Assembly (NCBI GenBank): GCA_016294075.1
Contig: JAEDCQ010000021.1
Coordinates: forward strand, 1 to 30,524
Direction: 5' to 3'
Length of the DNA: 30,524 nucleotides
DNA from: Lachnospiraceae bacterium
GTDB lineage: Bacteria; Bacillota; Clostridia; Lachnospirales; Lachnospiraceae
Positions 1-8,039 of this stretch are shown in pieces. Position 1 is the first letter of the stretch. Every line of letters begins with the position of its first letter. The position numbers and the translations under genes were made by a program. The notes beneath the pieces were generated by a model. It did no database searches, was not told where the DNA came from, and saw only the letters and a list, made by a program, of their open reading frames with translations.

Positions 1-54
1 TGCGGACAAACGGTTTTCAAGACCGCCTCGTTATGACCACTTCGATACCTCTCC
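1..54 (-). tRNA. tRNA-Ser (anticodon UGA), 3' part cut by window edge
   Basis: Read on the minus strand, the acceptor 5' strand GGAGAGG starts at 54. A class-II-like D arm follows, then an anticodon arm with loop CTTGAAA; the anticodon TGA lies at 19..17. The variable arm begins and the sequence leaves the window before the T arm. The UGA anticodon and the 5' sequence fit serine. A consensus promoter lies just upstream (84-112), so it is likely transcribed on its own as well as by read-through from ispD. Confidence 0.9.
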
Positions 55-83
55 ATGCGCTTTTTGTGTCAGACGCAAGTGTT

Positions 84-112
84 ATTTTAACAAATGGGAT
101 TTTATATGTCAA
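84..112 (-). promoter_or_regulatory. Sigma-A promoter of tRNA-Ser
   Basis: On the minus strand, -35 TTGACA (112..107) and -10 TAAAAT (89..84) are separated by exactly 17 bp. The -10 lies about 30 bp upstream of the tRNA 5' end. It sits in the gap between the ispD stop and the tRNA. Confidence 0.8.
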
Positions 113-152
113 CAAGATTTTTGAAAAAATATCAAAAAAATCGAACATTTTT

Positions 153-854
153 CTAATCCTGTAAAAACCCTTCCGCAACGCTTAAATCTTCCGGCGTTGT
201 GATTTTGATATTGCGATAAGAGCCCTCTACAAGCTTAACTTTTTCGCCTAATAATGTTTCCACCACCATGGCATCATCCGTGATGGAAATCCCCTCCTTT
301 AAAAGCCGGGTTTCTTCTTTTTGTAGTATGTCATAAGCACGATAAATTAATTCATAGGAAAAGACCTGGGGGGTCTGTATCATCCAAACCAAATCTCTCT
401 TCGGAGTCGTTTCAATATATCCTTGTGAATCGGCTATCTTAATGGTATCCTTTACAGGCATTCCCGCCACACAGGCTTTGCTAATCTTTACCTCTTCAAA
501 AAGGCGTTCCAAAATGCTTCCTGTTATAAACGGTCTGGCTCCGTCGTGAATGAAAATATAGTCACACACGGGGGCTGCCATAACTCCGTTAGTCACGGAA
601 TGATACCTTTCCTTTCCGCCTTCTACTATTTTTTCTACTTTATTAAAACGATATTTCTGTACAATTTCCTTGCGACAATATTCCATATCTTCCCCGGATG
701 CCACTAAAATCACGGAATCAATAAAGCTGTCTTCAAATGCTTTCAGGGAATAATACAACAGCGGCTTGTCCTTTAGCATCAAAAACTGCTTTTTAACCGT
801 ACTATTCATTCGTTTTCCGCTTCCGCCCGCAAGCACAATCGCAGTTGTTTTCAT
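153..854 (-). CDS. ispD: 2-C-methyl-D-erythritol 4-phosphate cytidylyltransferase
   Basis: This cytosolic enzyme transfers CMP from CTP to MEP, the third step of the MEP isoprenoid pathway. The 233-residue length is usual for the family. Seen motifs are the N-terminal nucleotide-binding loop AIVLAGGSGKRM, GGKERYHSV, HDGARPF, the QTPQ segment, TDD, and NIKITTPEDL near the C-terminus. I chose ATG at 854 over a longer in-frame start at 899 because GGGAG lies 7 bases ahead of it and the product then begins directly with MKTTAIVLAGG. The start codon shares one base with the tsaD stop (TAATG), implying translational coupling. It is the last protein gene of the left operon and is not fused to ispF. 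Confidence 0.96.
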   Translation of the reverse strand: MKTTAIVLAGGSGKRMNSTVKKQFLMLKDKPLLYYSLKAFEDSFIDSVILVASGEDMEYCRKEIVQKYRFNKVEKIVEGGKERYHSVTNGVMAAPVCDYIFIHDGARPFITGSILERLFEEVKISKACVAGMPVKDTIKIADSQGYIETTPKRDLVWMIQTPQVFSYELIYRAYDILQKEETRLLKEGISITDDAMVVETLLGEKVKLVEGSYRNIKITTPEDLSVAEGFLQD

Positions 855-1876
855 TATCGTTCTCCCAATTTCAAATTCGGCACGGCGTTTAAATCCCAAT
901 CGTGACGCACACCCTTACGGTATTCATAATACGCAGCCACACCAATCATCGCTGCATTGTCTGTGCAAAAAATGGGTGACGGATGATAAAATGCCACCTG
1001 CTGCTTTTTACATGCTTCCGTCATTGCAGTACGAAGATGTGTATTTGATGCAACACCTCCGGCTATTGCAAATTTATCAATGTCATACTTTTTTAAAGCA
1101 TCCATGGAATGACTGACCAGAACATCTACAACTGCTTTCTGGAAAGACGCCGCAACATCTGCCTGATTTACCTTTTCACCCTTCATCTCACAGGAATTCA
1201 GATAATTAAGCACCGCCGACTTTAACCCGCTGAAGCTGAAGTCATATTCATTATCCGCTACTTTTGCACGCGGAAATGCAATTGCATCCGGATTTCCCTC
1301 ACAGGAAACCTTATCAATCTTGGGTCCGCCCGGATATCCGAGCCCGATTGCTCTGGCAACCTTGTCAAATGCTTCTCCCGCCGCATCATCTCTTGTACGT
1401 CCCAGTATTTCATATTCGCCATAGTCCCTTACTTTAACCAGATGAGAGTGCCCCCCTGAGACTACAAGGCACATGAAGGGCGGTTCCAATTCTTTATTTT
1501 CAATAAAATTGGCACTTATATGCCCTTCTATATGATGTACTCCGATTAACGGCTTTTTGAGTGCAAATGCAAGTGCTTTCGCAAAAGAGACACCTACAAG
1601 CAGCGCTCCGACAAGACCCGGTCCATATGTAACCGCAATCGCCGTAATATCTTCCCATGTCATCTGCGCTTCTGAAAGTGCCTGTTCTACTACCTGATTT
1701 ATTTTTTCAATATGCTTTCTCGATGCAATTTCCGGAACAACTCCGCCATATAATGTATGCAGCGCAATTTGTGAGGAAATTACATTGCTTAAAACCTCTC
1801 TTCCGTTTTTTACAACCGCGGCCGCCGTTTCATCACAGGAGCTTTCAATTGCCAATATAATAATATCTTTTTTCAT
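854..1876 (-). CDS. tsaD: tRNA N6-adenosine threonylcarbamoyltransferase TsaD
   Basis: TsaD (Gcp/YgjD/Kae1) transfers threonylcarbamoyl from TC-AMP to A37 of ANN-decoding tRNAs, acting with TsaB and TsaE. The protein has 340 residues, the family norm. The N-terminal ASKHA phosphate loop AIESSCDETAAAVV, the metal-binding HHIEGH (His115 and His119), VVSGGHSHLV, the second nucleotide site AGGVASN and the late CTDNAAM aspartate are all present, so it should be active. TsaE and the TsaB-RimI fusion lie upstream in the same minus-strand operon, so all three t6A-transferase partners are co-encoded. It lies 12 bases downstream of the preceding gene and is coupled to ispD. Confidence 0.97.
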   Translation of the reverse strand: MKKDIIILAIESSCDETAAAVVKNGREVLSNVISSQIALHTLYGGVVPEIASRKHIEKINQVVEQALSEAQMTWEDITAIAVTYGPGLVGALLVGVSFAKALAFALKKPLIGVHHIEGHISANFIENKELEPPFMCLVVSGGHSHLVKVRDYGEYEILGRTRDDAAGEAFDKVARAIGLGYPGGPKIDKVSCEGNPDAIAFPRAKVADNEYDFSFSGLKSAVLNYLNSCEMKGEKVNQADVAASFQKAVVDVLVSHSMDALKKYDIDKFAIAGGVASNTHLRTAMTEACKKQQVAFYHPSPIFCTDNAAMIGVAAYYEYRKGVRHDWDLNAVPNLKLGER

Positions 1877-1888
1877 TTTCCTTACACC

Positions 1889-2482
1889 TTATTCCGGGTT
1901 TTCCTGCGTTTCCTGTTCCTCTACCTGTTCCCAGCCATATATTTTCCAATGTCCGTTTTCATCCTTTCTTAACAAAAAGACATTCTCCAGACTTCGTAAG
2001 TTCTTCTGAACCTGTAAATAAAAGGTTCCATAAAGCCGTGCAAACTCATACCCGTCTTCCGTAAAGTAATCTACATCCGTACTCGACGACGTACTGTAAT
2101 TTAAAATCAGACTCTTACTCTCCTGAAAAGCGGCTATTTCGCTCTTTAAATTAAGAAGATATTCTTCTTTAACCTGATGTGCCCTCAACTCCTCATCAAA
2201 TATTTCTTCTAATTTAAATGCAAGAGCTTCGACATCTTCATTTGAGAGTTTTTCGGTATATAAACACTTTGTAATTTCAAAATAATATTTCACCACTTCC
2301 TTAGGACTTGGCGGATAATTCCTCTCCAAATCACGCAGAAGTAAATCCTGAACCTTGGATACGGTTACCTCTTCCTGCGGCTGGGTCTGACGGTTAGAAA
2401 GGTAATAATAATATCCCACTATTAAAAGTATCAGAATGCCTATTATAATGAAACCTTTTTTCCCTTCTACCCTGCGCTTCAT
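1889..2482 (-). CDS. Membrane-anchored protein of unknown function (DUF6715-like)
   Basis: A 197-residue protein with a short basic N-terminus (MKRRVEGKK), one hydrophobic helix at about residues 10-28 (FIIIGILILLIVGYYYYL) and an extracytoplasmic domain of about 165 residues ending in an acidic tail. This is a type II-anchored topology rather than a cleaved lipoprotein, as no lipobox Cys is seen. The domain resembles short proteins common in Lachnospiraceae that I recall as DUF6715; that name is from memory and not checked. AAAGGAGG precedes the ATG. It sits between rnz and tsaD in the same operon, but nothing in the sequence ties it to tRNA modification. Confidence 0.8.
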   Translation of the reverse strand: MKRRVEGKKGFIIIGILILLIVGYYYYLSNRQTQPQEEVTVSKVQDLLLRDLERNYPPSPKEVVKYYFEITKCLYTEKLSNEDVEALAFKLEEIFDEELRAHQVKEEYLLNLKSEIAAFQESKSLILNYSTSSSTDVDYFTEDGYEFARLYGTFYLQVQKNLRSLENVFLLRKDENGHWKIYGWEQVEEQETQENPE

Positions 2483-2551
2483 TAGGAACCTCCTTTCCGC
2501 TTATCATTCGTTCTTTTATGTCTCTGCTTATTAAAGGAATTTATCGGTATA

Positions 2552-3463
2552 TTATTCTTCATCGAATAATAAGTCAACTGATTTTCCGTCTTTTCCGGCA
2601 TAAGACTCAGGAAAAATCTTACGGACAGCATGCATAAATTCTTCCGGTTTTGTAAGTGACGGACTGTAATGTGTCAGCCATAGCTGCTTTACACCTGCAT
2701 CCTTTGCCAGATGTGCCGCTTCATAAAATGTCATATGCCTGTATTCTATCGCTTTCTGCTCTTTGTCAGGCTCTCCGTACATCCCTTCACAAATAAAAAG
2801 GTCCGCACCCTCTGCATGCTCCCTGATTGAATCAACCGGTCTCGTATCCGTGCAATAGGTTACTTTAAGACCCCTTCTGGCATTTCCAAGCACCATATCC
2901 GGTTTTAGAATACCGTTTTCGGTTTCGATTATTTCGCCCTTCTGCAGGCGGCTCCAATAACGTTGTTCAATGTTATTTCGCTTTGCTTTTTCCACATCAA
3001 ATCTGCCGTTTCGGTTTACCTGTATTGTGTATCCGTAACAGATTACATTATGCTGCACTCTGAAGGCTTCTATCTGAAAACCGTCAAATGTGAATACTTC
3101 TTCTTTTCCCTCTATCTCACGGCACTCTATCGGAAAAGGCAGCTCCGGAGCAATAACACGCAATGCATTTACTACTCTGGTAAGCCCTTTCGGGCCGATG
3201 AGCAAAAGCGGTTCCGTGCGTTCCGCATTCCCCATGGTAAGCAGCATTCCCGGCAGACCACTGATATGATCCGCGTGAAAATGAGTAAAACAGATAATAT
3301 CTATCGGTTTGGGGCTCCATCCCTTTTCTTTCATGGCAATCTGTGTACCCTCGCCGCAATCAATCAGAATACTCTTTCCATTATATCTGGCCATCATGGC
3401 TGTCAGCCAGCGATAGGGCATCGGCATCATTCCACCGGTTCCCAGCAAACAAATATCTAACAT
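2552..3463 (-). CDS. rnz: Ribonuclease Z (tRNA 3' endonuclease)
   Basis: This metallo-beta-lactamase-fold endonuclease cuts tRNA precursors after the discriminator base. The 303-residue length fits the short bacterial form. The zinc motif THFHADHISGL gives H61, H63, D65 and H66. Further ligand regions are the VQHNVICYGY segment, YCTDTRP and LTHYSPS. The N-terminus MLDICLLGTGG is the usual beta-strand start, so the first ATG is taken although its Shine-Dalgarno is weak. It is 18 bases downstream of the small CxxC gene and in the operon with tsaE, tsaB and tsaD, consistent with grouping of tRNA-maturation functions. Confidence 0.96.
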   Translation of the reverse strand: MLDICLLGTGGMMPMPYRWLTAMMARYNGKSILIDCGEGTQIAMKEKGWSPKPIDIICFTHFHADHISGLPGMLLTMGNAERTEPLLLIGPKGLTRVVNALRVIAPELPFPIECREIEGKEEVFTFDGFQIEAFRVQHNVICYGYTIQVNRNGRFDVEKAKRNNIEQRYWSRLQKGEIIETENGILKPDMVLGNARRGLKVTYCTDTRPVDSIREHAEGADLFICEGMYGEPDKEQKAIEYRHMTFYEAAHLAKDAGVKQLWLTHYSPSLTKPEEFMHAVRKIFPESYAGKDGKSVDLLFDEE

Positions 3464-3481
3464 TTAAAAGACCATGCCTTT

Positions 3482-3724
3482 CTAAATCAGTTCCGCATTT
3501 TCCGTTTCCGTGACCGGTATAGAAAATCCCTTTACCAGATTATCATAGCATTCCTCGCACACATCGAACTGATGACGCATTCCGTCCCTGCTGCTGAAAT
3601 ATCCCCATGAATAATCGGCTATGAAACAGCCTTCCTTTACCATTCCCTGTTCCAATTTCATATTTCTTCCGCAAACATTGCATTTTACTTCCGTAAGTTG
3701 TTTCTGTACATTGTATTTTCTCAT
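3482..3724 (-). CDS. Small zinc-ribbon-like protein, unknown function
   Basis: An 80-residue protein with two CxxC pairs (CNVCG near residues 15-19 and CEECY near 56-60), spaced as in a zinc ribbon or treble-clef domain. No signal peptide or membrane segment is seen. It starts at an ATG with GAGAGGA upstream. The 78-base gap before it contains a small hairpin (ACCGC/GCGGT, 3741-3754) and a TATAAT-like box at 3785-3790 without a convincing -35, so an internal promoter is possible but weakly supported. It is a hypothetical protein; a role in zinc sensing or RNA binding would be a guess. Confidence 0.78.
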   Translation of the reverse strand: MRKYNVQKQLTEVKCNVCGRNMKLEQGMVKEGCFIADYSWGYFSSRDGMRHQFDVCEECYDNLVKGFSIPVTETENAELI

Positions 3725-3802
3725 AACTTCCTCTCATTCTACCGCCAAAGCGGTTTAGTCGTCACAGTAAGTCCATTCTCTTACATTATACAGAAACTAA
3801 TT

Positions 3803-4984
3803 TCAAACACATGTGGAAATGTCTGCATCCGTTACCTGTCTTTTCCACATTATAACCGCGTCTTCCACAGGTTTTTCGTAAAAATTCTTGCGTATACCTT
3901 CCTCAGAAAATCCTAAATACCGGTACAAGCTTATTGCGGCAGTATTGCCCTTTCGCACTTCAAGCGTATAGCTTTCAATACCCAAATCAGCCTGACCTCG
4001 CCTCATAAGCTCCGTCAACATACGGCGCGCAATACCGCGTCTGCGGTAATCCGGATGCACTACTACATTAGAAATATTGCCCTCCCCCACAATACCGCGG
4101 ACGCCACAGCAGGCAATTATCACGCCGGGTTTAAAATCCTCTTCGACTACCAGATATAATGCATCCTTATTTTCCAAAACTTCTGCAAATGACTGATAAT
4201 GCCAGGGCATGGAAAAAGCCATTTCCTCCAATGCACATACCTGCTCAATATCCGGTAAAGCCATTTCTCTTATTATAAGCTTCCGATTTCGTTCCCTCTC
4301 AGCCTGTGAAAGGCGAAGATATTCCGGCGCATGCGAAACAGCGCTTTCAAAAATACCCTGTTTAAATAATCGCAACCCCAGCCATCCGATTACGGCGGCT
4401 CTTTGACGATTACACGTATTTGGTGCAAAAGAATACGGCACCTTAATCCGTTCTTTTAGTATATCCCTAAAAACAGGTACACCATCACCTAAAAAAACAA
4501 CTTCTCTTCCCAATTCATTTACTGCCTGAATCATCTCCGATATATCTGCCGCACATTGCTTTTTTATGCAATGCAGCTCATATACATCTTCTTTTTTAAT
4601 ATATTCGTAAAGTCCGGAATATGTCTGACCCCGTCTGGCATCCATCAGGGGACAAACCAGCTTATCCGTACCGTATAGGTTCCCGGCAAGTCCGTCTACT
4701 GTCGGAACCGGTACAATCGGCTTTTGCAGTGCTTCTGCCAGCCCTTTAACCGTAGCACTTCCGATGCGCAGTCCTGTAAATGAACCGGGACCTGATGCAA
4801 CTGCAATCGCATCCAATGTATTTAAATCCTGTTCGGTCATGGACACAATCTCATCCAGCATGGGTAAAAGTGTCTGCGAATGTGTTTTCTTATAATTCAC
4901 AGTGTACTCCGCAACCGTAATATCATCCTCTACAATCGCAACGGAAGCTGTGAGTGATGAACTGTCAAGTGCGAGTATTTTCAT
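3803..4984 (-). CDS. tsaB-rimI: Fusion of TsaB (t6A synthesis) and RimI (S18 alanine N-acetyltransferase)
   Basis: A single 393-residue frame. Residues 1 to about 232 are TsaB, the inactive ASKHA paralogue that scaffolds TsaD: DSSSLTASVAI at the start and the family signature GPGSFTGLRIG near residue 65. Residues about 237-385 are a GNAT acetyltransferase of the RimI type with the acetyl-CoA loop RRRGIARRM after strand NVVVHPDY, then LEVRKGNTAAISLYRYLGF. RimI acetylates the N-terminus of ribosomal protein S18. Separate tsaB and rimI genes are adjacent in many Firmicutes; a translational fusion is a known but less common arrangement. There is no stop or frame change at the junction. The gene lies 37 bases downstream of the chemoreceptor gene. 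Confidence 0.93.
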   Translation of the reverse strand: MKILALDSSSLTASVAIVEDDITVAEYTVNYKKTHSQTLLPMLDEIVSMTEQDLNTLDAIAVASGPGSFTGLRIGSATVKGLAEALQKPIVPVPTVDGLAGNLYGTDKLVCPLMDARRGQTYSGLYEYIKKEDVYELHCIKKQCAADISEMIQAVNELGREVVFLGDGVPVFRDILKERIKVPYSFAPNTCNRQRAAVIGWLGLRLFKQGIFESAVSHAPEYLRLSQAERERNRKLIIREMALPDIEQVCALEEMAFSMPWHYQSFAEVLENKDALYLVVEEDFKPGVIIACCGVRGIVGEGNISNVVVHPDYRRRGIARRMLTELMRRGQADLGIESYTLEVRKGNTAAISLYRYLGFSEEGIRKNFYEKPVEDAVIMWKRQVTDADISTCV

Positions 4985-5021
4985 ATATTATACCAACCTT
5001 TCCGTTTTCCGCTTAAAACCA

Positions 5022-6944
5022 TCACTTCTTTTTTGCTGTTGTATAAGATTGGAAGCGGCTGATAATATTTTCAAGCTGTTTAATCATTTCTCTGTTATTA
5101 TCTGACTGCAAACGGATTCTACCCGCAATCATGGATGTATTTCCGTTTTTCTTCGCAATATTTCCAATGGCGTCTTTGTTTTCTCTTGTAATATTTTTTA
5201 CGGTGCTTACACCGGTAGTAATCTGCTGCAATGAACGGTTCAAAACATCTGATGACACGTTCAAATCCATGATATCATTTCGTATTTGTCCCGCAGAAAC
5301 ACTGTTCTGCATCGCATTATCCGCAAAGGAACCAAATTGTACCATTACCGTTTCTTCTAAAAAGGCCATGATACTGTCAAAGCACTTTTTGACATCCTGA
5401 ATGCTCGAATTGGCATCATCACAAATATTTTTTATATCCCCTGCTGTTGCAGTAGTAGTCTGTGCCAATGTTCCGATTTCCTGTGCAACTACCTCAAAAC
5501 CTTTTCCCGCAGCTCCTGCACGTGCTGCTTCCAGCGAAGCGTTCAGTGAAAGGATATTTGTCTGCATTGCAATATCCATGATTTCTCCGGTCATCATATT
5601 AATTTGGGAGATATCCTCCAGACGCTGCATAACCGTTTTAACAACTTCCTTTGTTTCCTCAAAAGTCTTACGGCTGTTCTCATATGCATTACGCGCCGCA
5701 TCCTTCATCTCATCGGAGCTGTTAATCAGGCTTTCACTGGATTTCATACTCAATTCCAAATGCTTCATGGTATTGTCCATCCATTCACCTATGCCGGTTA
5801 CTTTCTCATGCACATCCTCCACAATATCATCCGTATGTATCATACTGGTAGTCAGTTGTTCAATGGTTGACGAGCTCTCCGTCACACATTCCACCAGATT
5901 TTCGGCATGCTTATATAAATCACTTGTTTTTTCCGTCAGGGACCCACTGCACAACTCAAGTGTATCAACAGCCTCTCCCAGTGACTTAATCAGACGGTTG
6001 ATGATGTTATATGTTAATAATGTAAGAATAACAACTCCGATAATGCAAATCAGAGCAAGCATAAATCTGATTTTTCCGAGTGAACCAAATACCTCGGAGG
6101 AAGGATCGGTAATGACAAATACCCATCCTCTGTCTGCCATGTAATGGTACGAAGCAAGATACTCCCTGCTTCCTTCCGTATAGGTCAGTGAACCATAAGT
6201 ATTGTCCGGATTCTTCTGTACATTTGCTAAAATGGTATTCATATAGTTTTCTTCTGCAGCTGTGCTGATTTTCTCACTATCAACATGGAAAATATACTCC
6301 CCGGTTTCTGCATTCACAAGATAATAGCGAAGCTGCTCCATTCCCTTTGCCGGAAGATTATCCAATATATTTACAAGACCTTCCGTAAATATACCACCAC
6401 CCACCAGACCAATTGGCTGATTGTTTTTATCAAAACACGCACGGTAAATAGAAATTATCTGTATCTGACTCGCCGGAGAAATAACAATCCCGGTATTGTA
6501 TACACCATCTGCTTCCAAAAGTGCATTCTGCAAAGCAATAAGGGAATCTCCTTCCCGCGTTGTTATTCCTGCAACCTTAGGATTTGTATGTGCAAGCACA
6601 TGGGTATTCCATTCACTAACATAAATACCTTCCAAAAAATCACGGTCACCGCTGAAAGTTTCCGTATACTCCTGTGCTTTTTTCGTTTTCTCCGAATCCG
6701 TCGGATGTTCCAAGAGATCTGTAATTTCCCCCGCACGACTATATGCTGTCAAATAGTTCTCTGTATCAAGAATATAGTTCTCAATAATCTGTGAACGTTC
6801 CTGTGCAATTGTTTCCATTGTTTTAATTGCTGTTTCTTTTACCGTATTCGTAACAGAATAATTTACAAAAAAATACACAACAGCCATTACAATAATCTGT
6901 GTAACCAAAATAACGGTTATCATTCGAAAGCTCTTACTTTTCAT
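5022..6944 (-). CDS. Methyl-accepting chemotaxis protein with dCache-like sensor
   Basis: A transmembrane chemoreceptor of 640 residues. TM1 is near residues 7-27 and is followed by a roughly 260-residue extracytoplasmic domain that looks like dCache. TM2 is near 293-316, then a HAMP-like stretch and a long helical bundle with the signalling tip MDIAMQTNILSLNASLEAAR followed by GKGFEVVAQEIGTLAQ. The tip keeps QTNIL, LNA, EAARAG and VVA, so CheA/CheW contact is plausible, but ARAGA replaces the usual ARAGE. The ATG at 6944 has AGAGGGG at good spacing; the frame also opens at a GTG at 6974 with poorer context. The start overlaps the tsaE stop by 11 bases, which ties it to the t6A operon. No che genes are present here. 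The ligand is unknown. Confidence 0.92.
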   Translation of the reverse strand: MKSKSFRMITVILVTQIIVMAVVYFFVNYSVTNTVKETAIKTMETIAQERSQIIENYILDTENYLTAYSRAGEITDLLEHPTDSEKTKKAQEYTETFSGDRDFLEGIYVSEWNTHVLAHTNPKVAGITTREGDSLIALQNALLEADGVYNTGIVISPASQIQIISIYRACFDKNNQPIGLVGGGIFTEGLVNILDNLPAKGMEQLRYYLVNAETGEYIFHVDSEKISTAAEENYMNTILANVQKNPDNTYGSLTYTEGSREYLASYHYMADRGWVFVITDPSSEVFGSLGKIRFMLALICIIGVVILTLLTYNIINRLIKSLGEAVDTLELCSGSLTEKTSDLYKHAENLVECVTESSSTIEQLTTSMIHTDDIVEDVHEKVTGIGEWMDNTMKHLELSMKSSESLINSSDEMKDAARNAYENSRKTFEETKEVVKTVMQRLEDISQINMMTGEIMDIAMQTNILSLNASLEAARAGAAGKGFEVVAQEIGTLAQTTTATAGDIKNICDDANSSIQDVKKCFDSIMAFLEETVMVQFGSFADNAMQNSVSAGQIRNDIMDLNVSSDVLNRSLQQITTGVSTVKNITRENKDAIGNIAKKNGNTSMIAGRIRLQSDNNREMIKQLENIISRFQSYTTAKKK

Positions 6945-7377
6945 ACCCCATTCCCCTCTCAATTGTAATTTCACGATAAGAAAAACCTTTCTCCATGTTT
7001 TTTTGAATTGTAATCTGAATTCTTTCCTTTGGAATCAATTCGTCTATCAGATTTGCCCATTCAATAAGACAAATTCCTTCTCCGTAAAAATAATCCTCAT
7101 ATCCGATTTCATCCATTTCCTCAATGTCACCGATACGATACACGTCAAAGTGATAAAAAGGAATTCTACCTTCCTCATATACCTGTACAATCGTAAATGT
7201 TGGTGAACAAACACATTCCGAAATACCCAGTCCTCTTGCAACTCCCTGTGTAAACACTGTTTTACCGACTCCCAAATCACCCAGAAGGGTATAAATCTGT
7301 CCCGGATGCGCCTCTCGTCCGATTTTCTCACCTAAAGCAAATGTTTCTTCCTCGCTGAATGTCTCTATACGCTCCAT
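6934..7377 (-). CDS. tsaE: tRNA threonylcarbamoyladenosine biosynthesis ATPase TsaE
   Basis: TsaE is the P-loop ATPase that drives turnover of the TsaB-TsaD complex. Its 147 residues are typical. Walker A GDLGVGKT lies at residues 33-40, followed by SPTFTIVQVYE, YHFDVYRI and the Walker B-like ICLIEWA. AAGGAG precedes the ATG, and the upstream gene's stop codon lies in that ribosome binding site. Its 3' end overlaps the chemoreceptor start, where tsaB would normally follow; the chemoreceptor separates tsaE from tsaB. Confidence 0.96.
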   Translation of the reverse strand: MERIETFSEEETFALGEKIGREAHPGQIYTLLGDLGVGKTVFTQGVARGLGISECVCSPTFTIVQVYEEGRIPFYHFDVYRIGDIEEMDEIGYEDYFYGEGICLIEWANLIDELIPKERIQITIQKNMEKGFSYREITIERGMGYEK

Positions 7378-7386
7378 TTATGCTCC

Positions 7387-7866
7387 TTACTGTTTGATTT
7401 TCACCTTATCCGGAGATACATGTGTGGAAACCATCTCAATGACATCATCCTTTTTATTCGCCAATTCCCTCTTGGGAAAAATCCATGCATTCACTTTGGA
7501 AGTGTATAAAAGAATACTCCTGTTTGTGGAAGCAGCTTTCACAACAATCTTCCATTCCTGAAACATTTCATAATCACCCTGCATTACGGTTACGCCTTCA
7601 TCCGTCAGCACATAATGAAGAGGCTTTTTAAAAAACTCATTTGTTGCAGCCTGTTTTTTTGCACGCAGAAACAGGGAACACGGAATATAAAGTAAAATTA
7701 TGCCACCCGCCGCCAGATAATACCACGTTCCGCTGAGGGCAAAATACACAATAAACAATGCCCCGACAATACTTCCGAACAACCCCGAAAATCCCGAATA
7801 TGTGTGATAAAGCATGTAATCATATAAATCCGATGCTGTTATCTTTATGTCAAACTCAACCTTCAT
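7387..7866 (-). CDS. YcxB-like membrane protein, unknown function
   Basis: A 159-residue protein with a short cytosolic N-terminus, two adjacent hydrophobic helices at about residues 27-46 and 48-68, and a C-terminal domain of about 80 residues (YVLTDEGVTV then EWKIVVKA and WIFPKREL) that matches the general pattern of the YcxB-like C-terminal domain. The function of that family is not established. AGGAGA precedes the ATG. It is the first gene of the operon, behind a TTGTTT-17-TATAAT promoter and a leader hairpin, and lies 9 bases upstream of tsaE. Confidence 0.82.
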   Translation of the reverse strand: MKVEFDIKITASDLYDYMLYHTYSGFSGLFGSIVGALFIVYFALSGTWYYLAAGGIILLYIPCSLFLRAKKQAATNEFFKKPLHYVLTDEGVTVMQGDYEMFQEWKIVVKAASTNRSILLYTSKVNAWIFPKRELANKKDDVIEMVSTHVSPDKVKIKQ

Positions 7867-7891
7867 GCTAATCTCTCCTGCGGTTTTCTGT

Positions 7892-7931
7892 TATGCATAC
7901 TATCCACGTACACAAAGATAGGATATGCATA
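7892..7931 (-). repeat. Leader inverted repeat ahead of the YcxB-tsaE operon
   Basis: The arms TATGCATA (7892-7899) and TATGCATA (7924-7931) pair. An inner stem CTATC (7900-7904)/GATAG (7917-7921) is offset by a two-base bulge, giving about 13 pairs and a loop of about 12 bases. It lies between the predicted transcription start (about 7943) and the first ribosome binding site. It could be a mRNA leader hairpin or a protein operator, as TATGCATA is itself palindromic. Confidence 0.5.
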
Positions 7932-7949
7932 TGTTATCACTAATAAATT

Positions 7950-7978
7950 ATTATATACTAAAACATAAAACGAAACAA
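7950..7978 (-). promoter_or_regulatory. Predicted promoter of the YcxB-tsaE-MCP-tsaB operon
   Basis: On the minus strand, -35 TTGTTT (7978..7973) and -10 TATAAT (7955..7950) are 17 bp apart. The -10 is perfect and the -35 moderate. The -35 overlaps the 3' arm of the upstream terminator hairpin (7972-8012), so the two units are tightly packed. Confidence 0.55.
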
Positions 7979-8012
7979 GGCTGGACAACTCTTTTCGTCA
8001 CAACCTTGTTTC
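7972..8012 (-). terminator. Probable intrinsic terminator after the MacAB-type operon
   Basis: The arms GAAACAAGG and CCTTGTTTC form a 9-bp perfect stem around a 23-base loop, followed on the minus strand by GTTTTATGTTTT. It lies 28 bases after the permease stop. The loop is longer than usual and the T tract is interrupted, so efficiency is uncertain. Confidence 0.6.
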
Positions 8013-8039
8013 ATTTATGAGCACAATGTTTCTTTTTAT

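Noticed and set aside
113..152. T-rich stretch after ispD as terminator
   Set aside because: There is no GC-containing stem, only A/T runs, so termination cannot be claimed.
1..1876. Functional link between the t6A genes and the neighbouring tRNA-Ser(UGA)
   Set aside because: t6A is placed on ANN-decoding tRNAs; a UGA-anticodon serine tRNA is not a substrate, and it has its own promoter. Adjacency is probably incidental.
5401..6144. 247-codon open frame on the plus strand opposite the chemoreceptor
   Set aside because: No ribosome binding site, Ser/Ile-rich composition typical of an antisense shadow, and the minus-strand frame has clear MCP motifs.
6945..6974. Longer GTG start for the chemoreceptor at 6974
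   Set aside because: The ATG at 6944 has AGAGGGG at normal distance, and the extra ten residues are a poor lead to the first membrane helix.
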